This document shows positions 1-8,814 of a DNA stretch of 57,465 bases, one piece after another. The notes under the pieces were generated by a model that saw only the letters and a list, made by a program, of their open reading frames with translations, searched no databases and was not told the origin of the DNA. Position 1 is the stretch's first letter. Each line of letters opens with the position of its first letter. This DNA is from an uncultured Ruminococcus sp. (GTDB lineage: Bacteria; Bacillota; Clostridia; Oscillospirales; Ruminococcaceae), in assembly GCA_902786965.1 (NCBI GenBank), contig CADAEJ010000008.1:1-57465 (forward strand), read 5' to 3'. Both the position numbers and the translations under genes were made by a program.

Positions 1-2
1 GA

Positions 3-86
3 GTCATGGAGCCTGACGCTGAGAATTTCTATGCACCGAGCGGCGGAGAGCCTGTTATAGTTCGTGTCAAGGAGGGTAAATTCTGA
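3..86 (+). CDS. Glutamate synthase glutamine amidotransferase subunit, C-terminal end (partial)
   Basis: The frame that is open from base 3 ends at a TGA that overlaps the next start codon (TGATG). The visible residues end in EPVIVRVKEGKF. In clostridial split glutamate synthase operons the gene before the FMN subunit is normally the class II glutamine amidotransferase, which releases ammonia from glutamine. Only about 27 residues are visible, so the call rests mainly on operon position and translational coupling to the FMN subunit. Confidence 0.6.
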   Translation, partial: VMEPDAENFYAPSGGEPVIVRVKEGKF

Positions 87-1591
87 TGATAGATCAATAC
101 ATATATCCCGAATTTGAAGTGGTGAGGAACAAGGATCGCTGCATTGCCTGCCGTGTTTGCGAAAGGCAGTGCGCGAACGAGGTGCATCGGTTTGATACAG
201 ACCTCGGTGTGATGCTTTCGGACGAGGCAAAGTGTGTGAACTGCCAGCGGTGCGTTTCGCTTTGCCCGACACACGCGCTTAAAATAGTAAAGAGCGACTG
301 CCGTTTGCGCGAGAACGCAAACTGGTCGGATCAGACGATAAAGGAGGTCTACAAGCAGGCAAACAGCGGCGGAGTGCTGCTTTCGTCAATGGGAAACCCA
401 AAGCCGCTGCCTGTTTACTGGGACAGGATACTTATCAACGCATCGCAGGTGACCAACCCGCCTATCGACCCGCTGCGCGAGCCGATGGAAACAAGAGTTT
501 TCCTGGGCAAAAAGCCTGACAGGATACTGCGCCGTGCAAGCGGTGAGCTTATCACGCAGCTTCCGCCGCAGCTGGAGCTTTCGATGCCTGTGATGTTTTC
601 TGCGATGAGCTACGGCTCGATAAGCTACAACGCTCACGCATCACTTGCAAGGGCTGCGACCGAGCTTGGCATCTGCTACAACACGGGTGAGGGCGGTCTG
701 CACGAGGACTTTTACTGCTACGGTGAGAACACGGTCGTACAGGTCGCATCGGGGCGCTTTGGCGTTCACAAGAACTATCTTGAGGCTGCGGCTGCGGTCG
801 AGATAAAGATGGGACAGGGTGCAAAGCCGGGTATTGGCGGTCATCTGCCGGGAACAAAGATAGTCGGTGACATATCGCGCACGAGAATGATACCCGAGGG
901 CTCTGACGCGATCTCCCCTGCACCGCATCACGATATTTATTCTATCGAGGATCTGCGGCAGCTGGTCTACTCGCTGAAGGAGGCGACGGACTACCGCAAG
1001 CCTATCATCGTCAAGGTCGCTGCGGTACACAACATCGCGGCTATCGCAAGCGGTATCGCACGAAGCGGTGCTGACATAATCGCTATTGACGGATTCAGGG
1101 GCGGCACGGGTGCGGCTCCGACAAGGATAAGGGACAATGTGGGCATACCGATCGAGCTTGCGCTTGCTGCGGTGGATCAGCGTCTGCGTGACGAGGGGAT
1201 AAGAAACAATGTATCGCTCGTTGTCGGCGGAAGCGTGCGCTCGGCGGCTGATGTGGTAAAGGCTGTTGCGCTGGGTGCGGACGCGGTATATGTTGCGACT
1301 GCGGCGCTGCTCGCGCTTGGCTGTCATCTTTGCCGCACCTGTCACAGCGGCAGGTGCAACTGGGGCATCGCTACGCAGCGTCCCGACCTTGTTAAGAGGC
1401 TCAACCCGGACATAGGCAGTCAGCGCCTTATCAATCTGATGAATGCGTGGAGGCACGAGATAAAAGAGCTTATGGGCGGTATGGGCATCAACTCTATCGA
1501 GAGCCTGCGCGGCAACAGACTTATGCTGCGCGGTGTGGGACTGAGTGCGAAAGAGCTTGAGATACTTGGTATCTCCCATGCGGGCGAATAG
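86..1591 (+). CDS. Glutamate synthase FMN-binding subunit with N-terminal ferredoxin domain
   Basis: A 501-residue protein that forms the synthase core, where ammonia and 2-oxoglutarate are converted to glutamate. Two CxxCxxCxxxC clusters (CIACRVCERQC near residue 20 and CVNCQRCVSLC near 50) mark an N-terminal 2[4Fe-4S] ferredoxin domain. The FMN barrel follows, with glycine-rich stretches around PGIGGHLPGTK and GGTGAAPTRIRDN. CHLCRTCHSGRC near residue 412 matches the C-x5-C-x4-C ligands of the glutamate synthase [3Fe-4S] cluster. Domain order and size fit the archaeal-type split GltS of Clostridia rather than the large fused GltB. It is coupled to the upstream gene by TGATG and followed 13 bases later by a ferredoxin gene. 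Confidence 0.93.
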   Translation: MIDQYIYPEFEVVRNKDRCIACRVCERQCANEVHRFDTDLGVMLSDEAKCVNCQRCVSLCPTHALKIVKSDCRLRENANWSDQTIKEVYKQANSGGVLLSSMGNPKPLPVYWDRILINASQVTNPPIDPLREPMETRVFLGKKPDRILRRASGELITQLPPQLELSMPVMFSAMSYGSISYNAHASLARAATELGICYNTGEGGLHEDFYCYGENTVVQVASGRFGVHKNYLEAAAAVEIKMGQGAKPGIGGHLPGTKIVGDISRTRMIPEGSDAISPAPHHDIYSIEDLRQLVYSLKEATDYRKPIIVKVAAVHNIAAIASGIARSGADIIAIDGFRGGTGAAPTRIRDNVGIPIELALAAVDQRLRDEGIRNNVSLVVGGSVRSAADVVKAVALGADAVYVATAALLALGCHLCRTCHSGRCNWGIATQRPDLVKRLNPDIGSQRLINLMNAWRHEIKELMGGMGINSIESLRGNRLMLRGVGLSAKELEILGISHAGE

Positions 1592-1604
1592 GAGGGACAG
1601 CAGA

Positions 1605-2036
1605 ATGAAAAGAGTATATGTTAACGAACAATGGTGCCTTGGCTGTCACCTTTGCGAATACAACTGTGCATTTGCAAATTCGGGCGAGACGGATATGGTA
1701 AAGGCGCTCAAGGACAAGCCTGTATTCCCGCGCATACACATCGAGCAAAGCGGTGACATCACCTATGCGGTATCGTGCAGGCACTGCAAGGATCCGCTTT
1801 GTGTGAAAAGCTGCATCGCAGGTGCTATAAGCAAGCAGGACGGCGTTGTGAAGATAGACAAAACAAAGTGCGTAGGCTGTCTGACCTGCGTACTGGTATG
1901 CCCTTACGGTGCGGTAAGGCAGGGCGAAACGGGTGCGGCAAGCAAGTGCGAGCTTTGCCTTGAAAACAGCTGCGGCGAGCCTGCGTGCGTTAAGGGCTGT
2001 CCGAACAATGCGATAGTTTACGAGGAAAGGCAGTGA
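1605..2036 (+). CDS. 4Fe-4S ferredoxin-type electron-transfer subunit of the glutamate synthase operon
   Basis: A 143-residue protein with at least four cysteine clusters (CLGCHLCEYNC, CRHCKDPLCVKSC, CVGCLTCVLVC and CELCLENSCGEPACVKGC), the pattern of CooF/HycB-like polyferredoxins that carry several [4Fe-4S] centres. The ATG at 1605 is chosen because GGAGG at 1591-1595 is well spaced for it; an in-frame upstream extension into the previous gene has no ribosome site. It probably passes electrons between the FAD oxidoreductase encoded next and the FMN subunit. It may instead serve a ferredoxin-linked partner, which the sequence cannot settle. Confidence 0.88.
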   Translation: MKRVYVNEQWCLGCHLCEYNCAFANSGETDMVKALKDKPVFPRIHIEQSGDITYAVSCRHCKDPLCVKSCIAGAISKQDGVVKIDKTKCVGCLTCVLVCPYGAVRQGETGAASKCELCLENSCGEPACVKGCPNNAIVYEERQ

Positions 2037-2041
2037 TAGTG

Positions 2042-3283
2042 ATGAGCAGGTTTGTTATAATCGGAAACGGAGTTGCTGCGGCAGGGTGCATCGAGGGCAT
2101 TCGCAGCATTGACAAGGACTCCCCTATCAGCGTTATCTCCGCAGAAAAGCACAAGGTGTATTCAAGGCCGCTTATATCATACTATCTTCAGGGCAAAACG
2201 AGCCTTGAAAAGATGAACTACCGAAGCGAGGATTTTTACGAGAAAAACGGTGTACAGCTTATATACGGCTGCGCTGAAGGGATAGATGCAAAAAAAGGCA
2301 CGGTCGCACTTTCTGGCGGCAGGAGCGCGGCATTTGACAAGGTGTGCATTGCCGCGGGTTCGATGCCGTTTGTGCCAAAGATAAAGGGTCTTGACAAGGT
2401 GGAAAACAAGTTCACGTTCATGACGATGGACGATAGCCTTGCACTTGAAAAGGCTCTGAAAAAAGACAGCAGGGTGCTTATCATAGGTGCAGGTCTTATC
2501 GGGCTGAAATGCGCAGAGGGCATTCTGGAGAGAGTCGGCAGCGTGACGGTATGCGACCTTGCTGACAGGGTGCTTTCGAGCATACTTGACGGCGAGTGCG
2601 CGCAGGTGATGCAAAGATATCTTGAGAAAAAAGGCATACGCTTTATGCTCGGTGACACTGCTGAAAGCTTTGAGCAGGGCAAGGCGGTAATGAAAAGCGG
2701 CAAGAGTGTGGGATTTGACATACTTGTACTTGCGGTGGGCGTGCGTGCCAACACGCAGCTTGCAGCTGATGCGGGTGCGCAGACTGACAGAGGCATAATT
2801 ATTGATACGGCGATGAGGACAAGTCTTGAAAACGTATATGCCGCAGGCGACTGCACGCAGGGATACGACAGCTCAACAGGGGAAAACAGAGTGCTTGCGA
2901 TACTGCCAAATGCCTATATGCAGGGCTACTGTGCAGGCGTGAATATGGCAGGCGGCGAGAGCAGCATCACAGATGCGATACCGATGAACTCTATCGGTTT
3001 CTTCGGGCTGCACTGTGCAAGCGCGGGCAGCTATTTTGAAAAGGGCGAGGGCGAGATCTTCGAGCAGAAAAGCTGCGGCGGCATCAAAAGGCTTTACATA
3101 AAGGACGGCAGGCTCACAGGATATATCATCATAGGTGATGTGACGGGTGCGGGTATTTACACATCCCTGGTGCGCGAAAAGACCGATCTTAGCGGTGTGG
3201 ATATGGAGGAGCTGAAAAAAGATGCGACTCTTGCGATTTTTTTGCCTCAAACCCGTAGAAAAAAACTTGGAGGTGTGGTATAA
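2042..3283 (+). CDS. NAD(P)/FAD-dependent oxidoreductase (glutamate synthase small-subunit type)
   Basis: A pyridine nucleotide-disulfide oxidoreductase-like flavoprotein. The N-terminal FAD motif is VIIGNGVAAAGCIEGIR, a second dinucleotide motif is VLIIGAGLIGLKCAEG near residue 145, and YAAGDCTQ near residue 270 is the conserved C-terminal FAD-contact motif. In this operon it should feed electrons from NAD(P)H through the ferredoxin subunit to the FMN subunit. ATG 2042 is preferred over GTG 2033 or 2039 because GGAAAGG (2024-2030) is then about 11 bases away. The TAA stop overlaps the next ATG (TAATG). Confidence 0.88.
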   Translation: MSRFVIIGNGVAAAGCIEGIRSIDKDSPISVISAEKHKVYSRPLISYYLQGKTSLEKMNYRSEDFYEKNGVQLIYGCAEGIDAKKGTVALSGGRSAAFDKVCIAAGSMPFVPKIKGLDKVENKFTFMTMDDSLALEKALKKDSRVLIIGAGLIGLKCAEGILERVGSVTVCDLADRVLSSILDGECAQVMQRYLEKKGIRFMLGDTAESFEQGKAVMKSGKSVGFDILVLAVGVRANTQLAADAGAQTDRGIIIDTAMRTSLENVYAAGDCTQGYDSSTGENRVLAILPNAYMQGYCAGVNMAGGESSITDAIPMNSIGFFGLHCASAGSYFEKGEGEIFEQKSCGGIKRLYIKDGRLTGYIIIGDVTGAGIYTSLVREKTDLSGVDMEELKKDATLAIFLPQTRRKKLGGVV

Positions 3284-3893
3284 TGAATATCAATGCGACA
3301 GGACTTGACTTTTGCGACCTCAACGAAGCGCTGCGTCAGAGCCGCGGCAGCTGCACGATAACTAACTGCCTCGGGCAGAGATTTTTAGCGGCAGGCATCT
3401 CGGATAAGACTGTGACCGTCAGCGGTATCCCGGGCAACGCGCTGGGTGCGTATCTCAACGGTGCAAAGATAGAGGTCATGGGAAATGCGCAGGACGCGGT
3501 CGGTGACACGATGAATGACGGCACTATCGTTATACACGGAAATGTCGGTGACGCGGTCGGCTATGCGATGCGTGGCGGTCACATCTATGTTCAGGGAAAC
3601 GCAGGCTACCGTGCGGGCATTCATATGAAAGCCTATAAGGAAAAGCAGCCTGCTCCTCGACGGGAATGCACGGCGGAAAGATGTTTCTGCGCTCGGACTG
3701 CAAGGGGGTAAAGTTCCCGAGTCAGGTGCATACGCACCTTGCTGACAAGGCGGAGCTTGCGGAGATCGACCACTTTCTGCGGCATTTTTGCAGCTACTTT
3801 GATATGGATATCAAAATGCTGCTGGACTCGCCGTACACCGTTGTGATGCCTGACAGCCGCAATCCGTACAGGCAGATGTATGTTGCGAATTGA
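3283..3893 (+). pseudogene. Glutamate synthase GXGXG-domain subunit, internal deletion with frameshift
   Basis: The 5' part encodes a clear GXGXG beta-helix (repeats such as GNALGAYLNGAKIEVMGNAQ and GNVGDAVGYAMRGGHIYVQG), the structural domain of glutamate synthase alpha subunits. After MKAYKEKQP the frame runs into unrelated sequence and stops at 3711. The genuine C-terminal part (STGMHGGKMFLRSDCKG through the TGA at 3891) continues in another frame from about 3648. Intact homologues, as I recall them, have about 40 more residues between KEKQP and GTGMHGG, so roughly 120 bases are missing and the frame is lost. Neighbours and ribosome sites are intact, so the deletion is recent or an assembly artefact. 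Confidence 0.85.
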
Positions 3894-3908
3894 ACAGGAG
3901 GATAAACT

Positions 3909-5117
3909 ATGAAATACACACCGCAGGAAATAATCCAGTATACCGCAGAGGAAGATGTGAAATTTATAAGGCTTGCTTTCTGCGATGTTTACGGCAAGCA
4001 AAAGAACATCTCGATAATGCCCTCGGAGCTTGAAAGGGCCTTTGAGCAGGGCATCGGCTTTGACGCTTCTGCTGTAAGGGGCTTTGGCAACGAGGCGCGG
4101 TCAGACCTTATGCTTTTTCCCGACCCCGACACGCTGTCGGTTTTGCCGTGGCGGCCTGAACACGGGCGCGTTGTGAGAATGTTCTGCTCGATAAAAAAGC
4201 CTAACGGTCAGGCGTTTGAGTGCGACACGAGGAGCCTGCTGGTCAAGGCGGTAAAGGACGCAAAGCAGCAGGGCATCGAATTTTCGTTCGGCTCGGCGCT
4301 GGAGTTTTACCTGTTCAAGCTTGACGAGAATGACAACCCCACGACTATCGCGTATGACAACGCGGGGTATATGGATATCGCTCCGCAGGACAAGGGTGAG
4401 AACATCAGACGGCAGATATGCCTTCATCTTGAACAGATGGGAATCATGCCCGAAAGCTCGCACCACGAGGAAGGACCGGGGCAGAACAAGATCGATTTCC
4501 ACTACGGCGACCCTCTGACTGCTGCGGACGATGTGATGTCGTACAAGACGGTGGTAAAGACGGTCGCACACGCAAACGGGCTGTACGCGGATTTCTCGCC
4601 AAAGCCCCTGAAGGACAAGCCCGGCAACGCTTTCCACATCAACATATCGGTGAACAGCGACAAGCATCACACGATGCTGCCGTCGGTAATTGCAGGGATA
4701 ATGAAATACATCAAGGACATAAGCTGTTTTCTCGACCCGTGTGAAGCATCATACGAGCGCCTGGGAAAGTTCAAGGCTCCGAGGTTTATCTCGTGGTCGG
4801 GCGAGAACCGTTCGCAGCTGGTGCGCATACCTGCGGCAAAGGGCGAATACCGCCGCGCAGAGCTGCGCAGCGCCGACCCGACGGCTAATCCGTACCTTGC
4901 GTACACGCTGCTCATCTACGCGGGACTTGAGGGCATCAGCAAGGGGCTGTATCTGCCGCCTGTGGCTGACATTGACCTTTTCACCGCAGGCAGTGATGTG
5001 ACGGACAGGTTCGACACGCTGCCCGATGATCTTGCGCAGGCAAAAGCAATGGCGGCGGAAAGCGGCTTTGTAAAGGCTCACCTGCCGCAGAGGCTCATAG
5101 ACATCTACTGCAAGTAG
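3909..5117 (+). CDS. glnA: Glutamine synthetase, type I-like
   Basis: A 402-residue glutamine synthetase, making glutamine from glutamate, ammonia and ATP. The beta-grasp domain carries FIRLAFCDVYGKQKNI. The catalytic domain shows EFYLFK, the metal/glutamate region EGPGQNKIDF, the histidine motif GNAFHINISV, and the ATP/glutamate loop RIPAAKGEYRRAELRSADP followed by TANPYLAY. It is somewhat shorter than the usual 440-470 residues of GSI and has no recognisable adenylylation-tyrosine motif. AGGAGG lies just upstream. With the split glutamate synthase it completes the GS/GOGAT cycle; the ANTAR regulator downstream suggests control by transcription antitermination. Confidence 0.93.
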   Translation: MKYTPQEIIQYTAEEDVKFIRLAFCDVYGKQKNISIMPSELERAFEQGIGFDASAVRGFGNEARSDLMLFPDPDTLSVLPWRPEHGRVVRMFCSIKKPNGQAFECDTRSLLVKAVKDAKQQGIEFSFGSALEFYLFKLDENDNPTTIAYDNAGYMDIAPQDKGENIRRQICLHLEQMGIMPESSHHEEGPGQNKIDFHYGDPLTAADDVMSYKTVVKTVAHANGLYADFSPKPLKDKPGNAFHINISVNSDKHHTMLPSVIAGIMKYIKDISCFLDPCEASYERLGKFKAPRFISWSGENRSQLVRIPAAKGEYRRAELRSADPTANPYLAYTLLIYAGLEGISKGLYLPPVADIDLFTAGSDVTDRFDTLPDDLAQAKAMAAESGFVKAHLPQRLIDIYCK

Positions 5118-5154
5118 CTTATTTTCATCACTTAACGGAAGGGAGTGTACAGCC

Positions 5155-5745
5155 ATGCAGCTGAAAGAACGCAGATACAGTGTTCTGACCGTTTCCTCAC
5201 AGCCGAAATTCAATCAGGCGCTGGGCGAGCTTATCGGCTCACGGCAGTATGAGAGCGAACTTGAAACAAGTGTCAGTGGTGCAAAGCGGCGGCTGCTCGA
5301 GCGCAGCTTTGATATACTGATAATCAACGTCCCACTGCCCGATGATGACGGGATAAGTCTGGCGATAGACCGCAGTGAAGGCATGGGCTGTGCTGTGCTT
5401 TTGCTCGTTAAGAGCGAATACTACCCGACTGTATTTGACAGGGTGTGTCCGCACGGGGTGTACACTCTGCCAAAGCCTTCGCCGAAGCAGATGGTGGCGC
5501 AGGCATTCGACTGGCTGGAAAGCACGCGCGAAAGGCTGCGCAGGCTGGAGAAAAAGTCGGTATCGCTGGAGGACAAGATGAAGGAGATACGGCTTGTAAA
5601 CAGGGCAAAGTGGCTGCTTATCTCTCAAAGGGGAATGAGCGAGGAGGATGCGCACAGGTTTATCGAAAGGCTTGCTATGGACAGGTGTATCACCAAGGGT
5701 GCGGCGGCGCAGGAGATAGTTGAGCAATACAGCGCAGAAGAATAG
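5155..5745 (+). CDS. ANTAR-domain response regulator (nitrogen antiterminator)
   Basis: A 196-residue protein. Residues 1-120 form a receiver-like domain (FDILIINVPLPDDDG, with the expected aspartate position occupied by Asn of IINVP, so phosphorylation is doubtful). A coiled-coil linker follows (TRERLRRLEKKSVSLEDKM), then a C-terminal ANTAR helix bundle (KEIRLVNRAKWLLISQRGMSEEDAHRFIE). ANTAR domains bind paired RNA hairpins and prevent termination. As the last gene of the operon it probably controls this or related nitrogen genes. No paired ANTAR target hairpins were recognised inside the window; the operon leader lies upstream of base 1. Confidence 0.88.
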   Translation: MQLKERRYSVLTVSSQPKFNQALGELIGSRQYESELETSVSGAKRRLLERSFDILIINVPLPDDDGISLAIDRSEGMGCAVLLLVKSEYYPTVFDRVCPHGVYTLPKPSPKQMVAQAFDWLESTRERLRRLEKKSVSLEDKMKEIRLVNRAKWLLISQRGMSEEDAHRFIERLAMDRCITKGAAAQEIVEQYSAEE

Positions 5746-5760
5746 CATCAGCAAAGGCGG

Positions 5761-5787
5761 CAGTCGGAGAGATCCGGCTGTTTTTTT
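5761..5787 (+). terminator. Rho-independent terminator of the nitrogen operon
   Basis: A 7-bp stem CAGTCGG / CCGGCTG with one G-U pair and an AGAGAT loop is followed at once by seven T residues. It lies 15 bases after the ANTAR stop. Confidence 0.9.
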
Positions 5788-5805
5788 GCTGGCAGATACC
5801 GTCTA

Positions 5806-5834
5806 TTGCACTGCTGCGGAAATTGTGGTATAAT
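5806..5834 (+). promoter_or_regulatory. Housekeeping promoter of the BASS transporter gene
   Basis: TTGCAC (5806-5811) and TATAAT (5829-5834) are separated by 17 bp. Transcription would start near 5841, which rules out the longer reading frame from 5823 and supports the TTG start at 5874. Confidence 0.8.
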
Positions 5835-5873
5835 CATATCCGGAAAACACTGTATTGCACAGAGGTGACAGGT

Positions 5874-6839
5874 TTGAAAAGGGTAAGCAATTTCGTGGGG
5901 AAATACATGGGGATCATCGTGCTGGCTGCGGCGGCACTTGCTTTATTTGTGCCGAAAAGCTGTTTGTGGATACAAACAGGCTGGGTCAATTATCTGCTGA
6001 TGATAGTGATGTTCGGAATGGGGCTTACGATGAAGCTGTCGGACTTCGGTATCGTGTTCTCGCGCCCGAAGGACGTTATTATTGGCTGCACGGCGCAGTT
6101 TGTCATCATGCCGCTGCTGGCGTTCGCGCTGGGCAAGGTGTTCGGACTTGACAGGGCTTTGCTGGTGGGGGTGATACTCGTTGGCACCTGCCCCGGCGGC
6201 ACTGCAAGCAACGTGATAACATATCTTTCAAAGGGTGATGTAGGACTTTCGGTCGGAATGACGAGCGTAAGCACGGTACTTGCGCCGCTGCTGACTCCTG
6301 CGCTGACGTATCTTTTCCTGCGCACATCGGTGGACGTTGATGTGAAGGCTATGATGATCTCGATGATACAGGTGGTGGCGGTGCCGATAGGTCTTGGGAT
6401 ACTTATAAACAAGCTGCTGCCAAAGGTATGCGAGAGGATAAAGGATATACTGCCAAGCGTTTCGGTGGCTGCGATATGCGTGATAATCGCTTCGGTGGTA
6501 TCGCACAACAGCGAGAAGATACTCTCAACGGGTGCGGTGATATTTGCGGTCGTTATACTGCACAATCTTTTAGGATATGCTTTTGGTTATCTTGCAGGTG
6601 TGCTCTTTAAGATGGATCTTCCGAGGAAAAAGGCGGTCGCTGTCGAGGTGGGTATGCAAAACTCGGGGCTTGCCGCTTCGCTTGCGGGCAGCGCATTCCC
6701 CGATCTTACAATGGCTACTGTTCCGGGTGCTGTATTCTCGGTATGGCACAATATCTCGGGGGCTGTGCTTGCGGCGGTATTTCGGCGAATGGGGACGGAT
6801 AAGGATACAGAAAAAAATGATAAGCAGGAATCATCTTAA
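5874..6839 (+). CDS. Bile acid:sodium symporter (BASS) family transporter
   Basis: A 321-residue membrane protein with about nine or ten hydrophobic segments. Conserved BASS features are the early MIVMFGMGLTMKLSDF stretch, GTCPGGTASNVITYLSKGD in the core crossing region, and VEVGMQNSGLAASLA near the C-terminus. Family members use a sodium gradient to move organic anions such as pantoate, pyruvate or bile acids; the substrate cannot be told here. The start is TTG 5874, placed six bases after GAGGTGA and downstream of a strong promoter. It is a monocistronic unit between a terminator and a hairpin repeat. Confidence 0.87.
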   Translation: MKRVSNFVGKYMGIIVLAAAALALFVPKSCLWIQTGWVNYLLMIVMFGMGLTMKLSDFGIVFSRPKDVIIGCTAQFVIMPLLAFALGKVFGLDRALLVGVILVGTCPGGTASNVITYLSKGDVGLSVGMTSVSTVLAPLLTPALTYLFLRTSVDVDVKAMMISMIQVVAVPIGLGILINKLLPKVCERIKDILPSVSVAAICVIIASVVSHNSEKILSTGAVIFAVVILHNLLGYAFGYLAGVLFKMDLPRKKAVAVEVGMQNSGLAASLAGSAFPDLTMATVPGAVFSVWHNISGAVLAAVFRRMGTDKDTEKNDKQESS

Positions 6840-6860
6840 CGGACAAAAATCAATATGGCA

Positions 6861-6912
6861 AACAAGGAGAGGCTCTCACGATAACGGTGATGAGCCTCTT
6901 TGTTGGTTTGTG
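6861..6912. repeat. Hairpin repeat, copy A (possible terminator)
   Basis: GAGAGGCTCTCAC and GTGATGAGCCTCTTT form a long stem around ATAACG, with a one-base bulge (the A of TGAGCC against GGCTC). Flanking bases AACAAGGAG and TTTGTTGGTTTGTG extend the symmetry. Nearly identical elements lie at 52022-52082 and 57201-57268 with the same bulge. This copy sits just after the BASS gene and could end its transcription, but the shared flanks suggest a dispersed element. Confidence 0.8.
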
Positions 6913-6945
6913 CGGCATTCTTCAGCTCTCTGCGGAGGTGTATAT

Positions 6946-6974
6946 TTGACAATCTATGTCATAAGTGATAGTAT
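6946..6974 (+). promoter_or_regulatory. Promoter of the two-component operon
   Basis: TTGACA (6946-6951), a 17-bp spacer and TAGTAT (6969-6974) lie 32 bases upstream of the response regulator ATG. Confidence 0.78.
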
Positions 6975-7005
6975 TGATTACGAGATAGCTACGGAGGTAC
7001 GACCT

Positions 7006-7605
7006 ATGACAAAGATACTGATAACCGAGGACGATGAAACTATACGCACCGCACTTGCTGTGATATTGAGTGACAACGGGCTGTGCCCGATAACAGCAAG
7101 CAGCTGCGAACAGGCTTTGCAGCTTTTCGATGAATGCGATCTGTGTCTGCTTGATCTGATGCTGCCCGGCGGCAGCGGACTTGATGTTCTAAAACAGATC
7201 AGGAGCAAAAGCAATATGCCGGTCATGATAATCTCCTGTATGGACGACAACTCGGACATTGCAAAGGGGCTTGACATGGGAGCAGACGACTATGTTACAA
7301 AGCCTTTTTCGGGGCAGGTGCTGGTATCACGGATAAACGCACTTCTGCGCCGAAGCGGCGGCTTTGCAAATGATATGCCTGACGGGCTCACCGCGAGCGA
7401 GCAGCGCTTATACAGCTATTTTACGCTCAACAAGGGGCGTGTGCTGACAAGGGATCAGCTGCTTGCGCATATGTGGGACAGCAAAGGCGAATATGTTTCT
7501 GACAACACGCTGTCGGTCGCTGTGAACAGGATACGCTCAAAGCTGGCTGGTCACGGCAGGATAGTGACTGTCAAGGGGGTAGGCTACAAATGGGAAGACT
7601 TATAA
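7006..7605 (+). CDS. OmpR-family response regulator
   Basis: A 199-residue regulator. The receiver domain shows the acidic pair EDD (residues 8-10), the phospho-acceptor Asp at about 50 in LLDLMLPGGSG, and the conserved Lys in VTKPFSGQ. The C-terminal winged helix ends in NRIRSKLAGHGRIVTVKGVGYKWE. ATG 7006 is chosen for GGAGG at 6993-6997 and because the promoter ends just before it. It overlaps the kinase gene by 16 bases. It is followed by an ABC ATPase and a large permease, the arrangement of BceRS-BceAB and VncRS-Vex systems that sense and resist peptide antibiotics. A candidate direct-repeat site lies before the ABC genes. Confidence 0.9.
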   Translation: MTKILITEDDETIRTALAVILSDNGLCPITASSCEQALQLFDECDLCLLDLMLPGGSGLDVLKQIRSKSNMPVMIISCMDDNSDIAKGLDMGADDYVTKPFSGQVLVSRINALLRRSGGFANDMPDGLTASEQRLYSYFTLNKGRVLTRDQLLAHMWDSKGEYVSDNTLSVAVNRIRSKLAGHGRIVTVKGVGYKWEDL

Positions 7606-8801
7606 AGACACTTGAGAACCGCACAGCGCTTGTGTTTGCTTCGATCTCGGCGGCAGTTTGCGCGCTGACATTCGGGGCGTGCTTATGGGTGACGGACATA
7701 TGTGCAAATCAGGTGCAGACACAGGTGAGCGATCATATGCTCGCTGTGGCGGGACGGCTCTCGCAGAACACGGATATACCCGATGAACAGATCGCCGCGG
7801 CTTTTGCACAAAGGGGCACACAGGAGGCAAAGCTCGGTGAGAGGATACTTTCAGGCCGCGGATTTGAGGTCGGCACGGGCAAGGGTCACGAGTACGCATA
7901 CTCGCAGCCTGTACTCCCCTGCCTTGCGGCGGCAGCGGGTGTTTTTCTGTGTGCGGTGCTCGGGTGCGCCTGCTTTATGCATATTTTCGCAGATATCAGA
8001 AAAATGACTTTATCGGCGCAGAATAAGCAAAAGTGCCTTGATGAGCTTTCTGACAGAGATCTCGAACTGCTGGCGGAACAGGTAGACAGGCTGATAGCAG
8101 AGCGCGAACGCTCGATCGGGCAGATATCGCAGGAGAAAAAGGCGCTTGCGCAGTATTTGCAGGATTTTTCGCATCAGATAAAAACACCTGCGGCAGGGTT
8201 GACGCTGAACAATGAGATCTGCCGCACGCACAAGATGGACAGGGACGAACTGCTGGGGTATCTTGACAAGGACAGGGTGTGCATCGAGCGGATAACAAAG
8301 CTTTGTTCGCAGTCGTTGAAGCTTGCAAGGCTGCAAGCGGGCACGATCGAATACAAGATCGCGCCGTGCAGCGTTTACAGTATTGCCGAAAGGGCGTGTG
8401 CGCCGCTTTATGAGCTTGCGGCGGAAAACGGCACGGAGATAGAGATACAGATACCGAATGAGATAACGCTGCAATGCGATGAGCTATGGCTTTGCGAGGC
8501 GGTATCCAATCTTGTGAAGAACGCGTGCGAGCATACAAAAGACGGGTGCGTGCAGGTCTTTGCAAAGCAGACTCCCCTGTGCACAGAGCTTTTTATAAAA
8601 GATAACGGCGAGGGTATTGCGAACGAGGATATCCCGCTGCTTTTCAGGCGGTTTTATTCAAGATCCAATGACACGGATCCGTCTGCGGTGGGTATAGGGA
8701 TGTCGATAGCAAAGCACATCACGGAGGATCTGGGCGGCAAGATGTACATTGAATCGGCTGTTGGAAAGGGTACATCTATACGGCTTGAATTTCTGCACTG
8801 A
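7590..8801 (+). CDS. Sensor histidine kinase
   Basis: A 403-residue membrane kinase. TM1 is at about 14-36 and TM2 at about 107-131, enclosing an extracytoplasmic loop of about 70 residues. The H-box is DFSHQIKTP near residue 194. N-box NLVKNACEH, G1-type DNGEGI, F-box LLFRRFY and G2-type GIGMSIAKH follow. It should phosphorylate the overlapping OmpR regulator. Kinases of this type next to FtsX-like ABC transporters often sense via the transporter, but this one retains a sizeable loop and may bind ligand itself. Confidence 0.9.
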   Translation: MGRLIKTLENRTALVFASISAAVCALTFGACLWVTDICANQVQTQVSDHMLAVAGRLSQNTDIPDEQIAAAFAQRGTQEAKLGERILSGRGFEVGTGKGHEYAYSQPVLPCLAAAAGVFLCAVLGCACFMHIFADIRKMTLSAQNKQKCLDELSDRDLELLAEQVDRLIAERERSIGQISQEKKALAQYLQDFSHQIKTPAAGLTLNNEICRTHKMDRDELLGYLDKDRVCIERITKLCSQSLKLARLQAGTIEYKIAPCSVYSIAERACAPLYELAAENGTEIEIQIPNEITLQCDELWLCEAVSNLVKNACEHTKDGCVQVFAKQTPLCTELFIKDNGEGIANEDIPLLFRRFYSRSNDTDPSAVGIGMSIAKHITEDLGGKMYIESAVGKGTSIRLEFLH

Positions 8802-8814
8802 AATTTTTCATTTT

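Noticed and set aside
6577-7005. Long in-frame extension upstream of the response regulator
   Set aside because: It overlaps the BASS gene, the hairpin repeat and the promoter. ATG 7006 has GGAGG and the receiver domain begins there.
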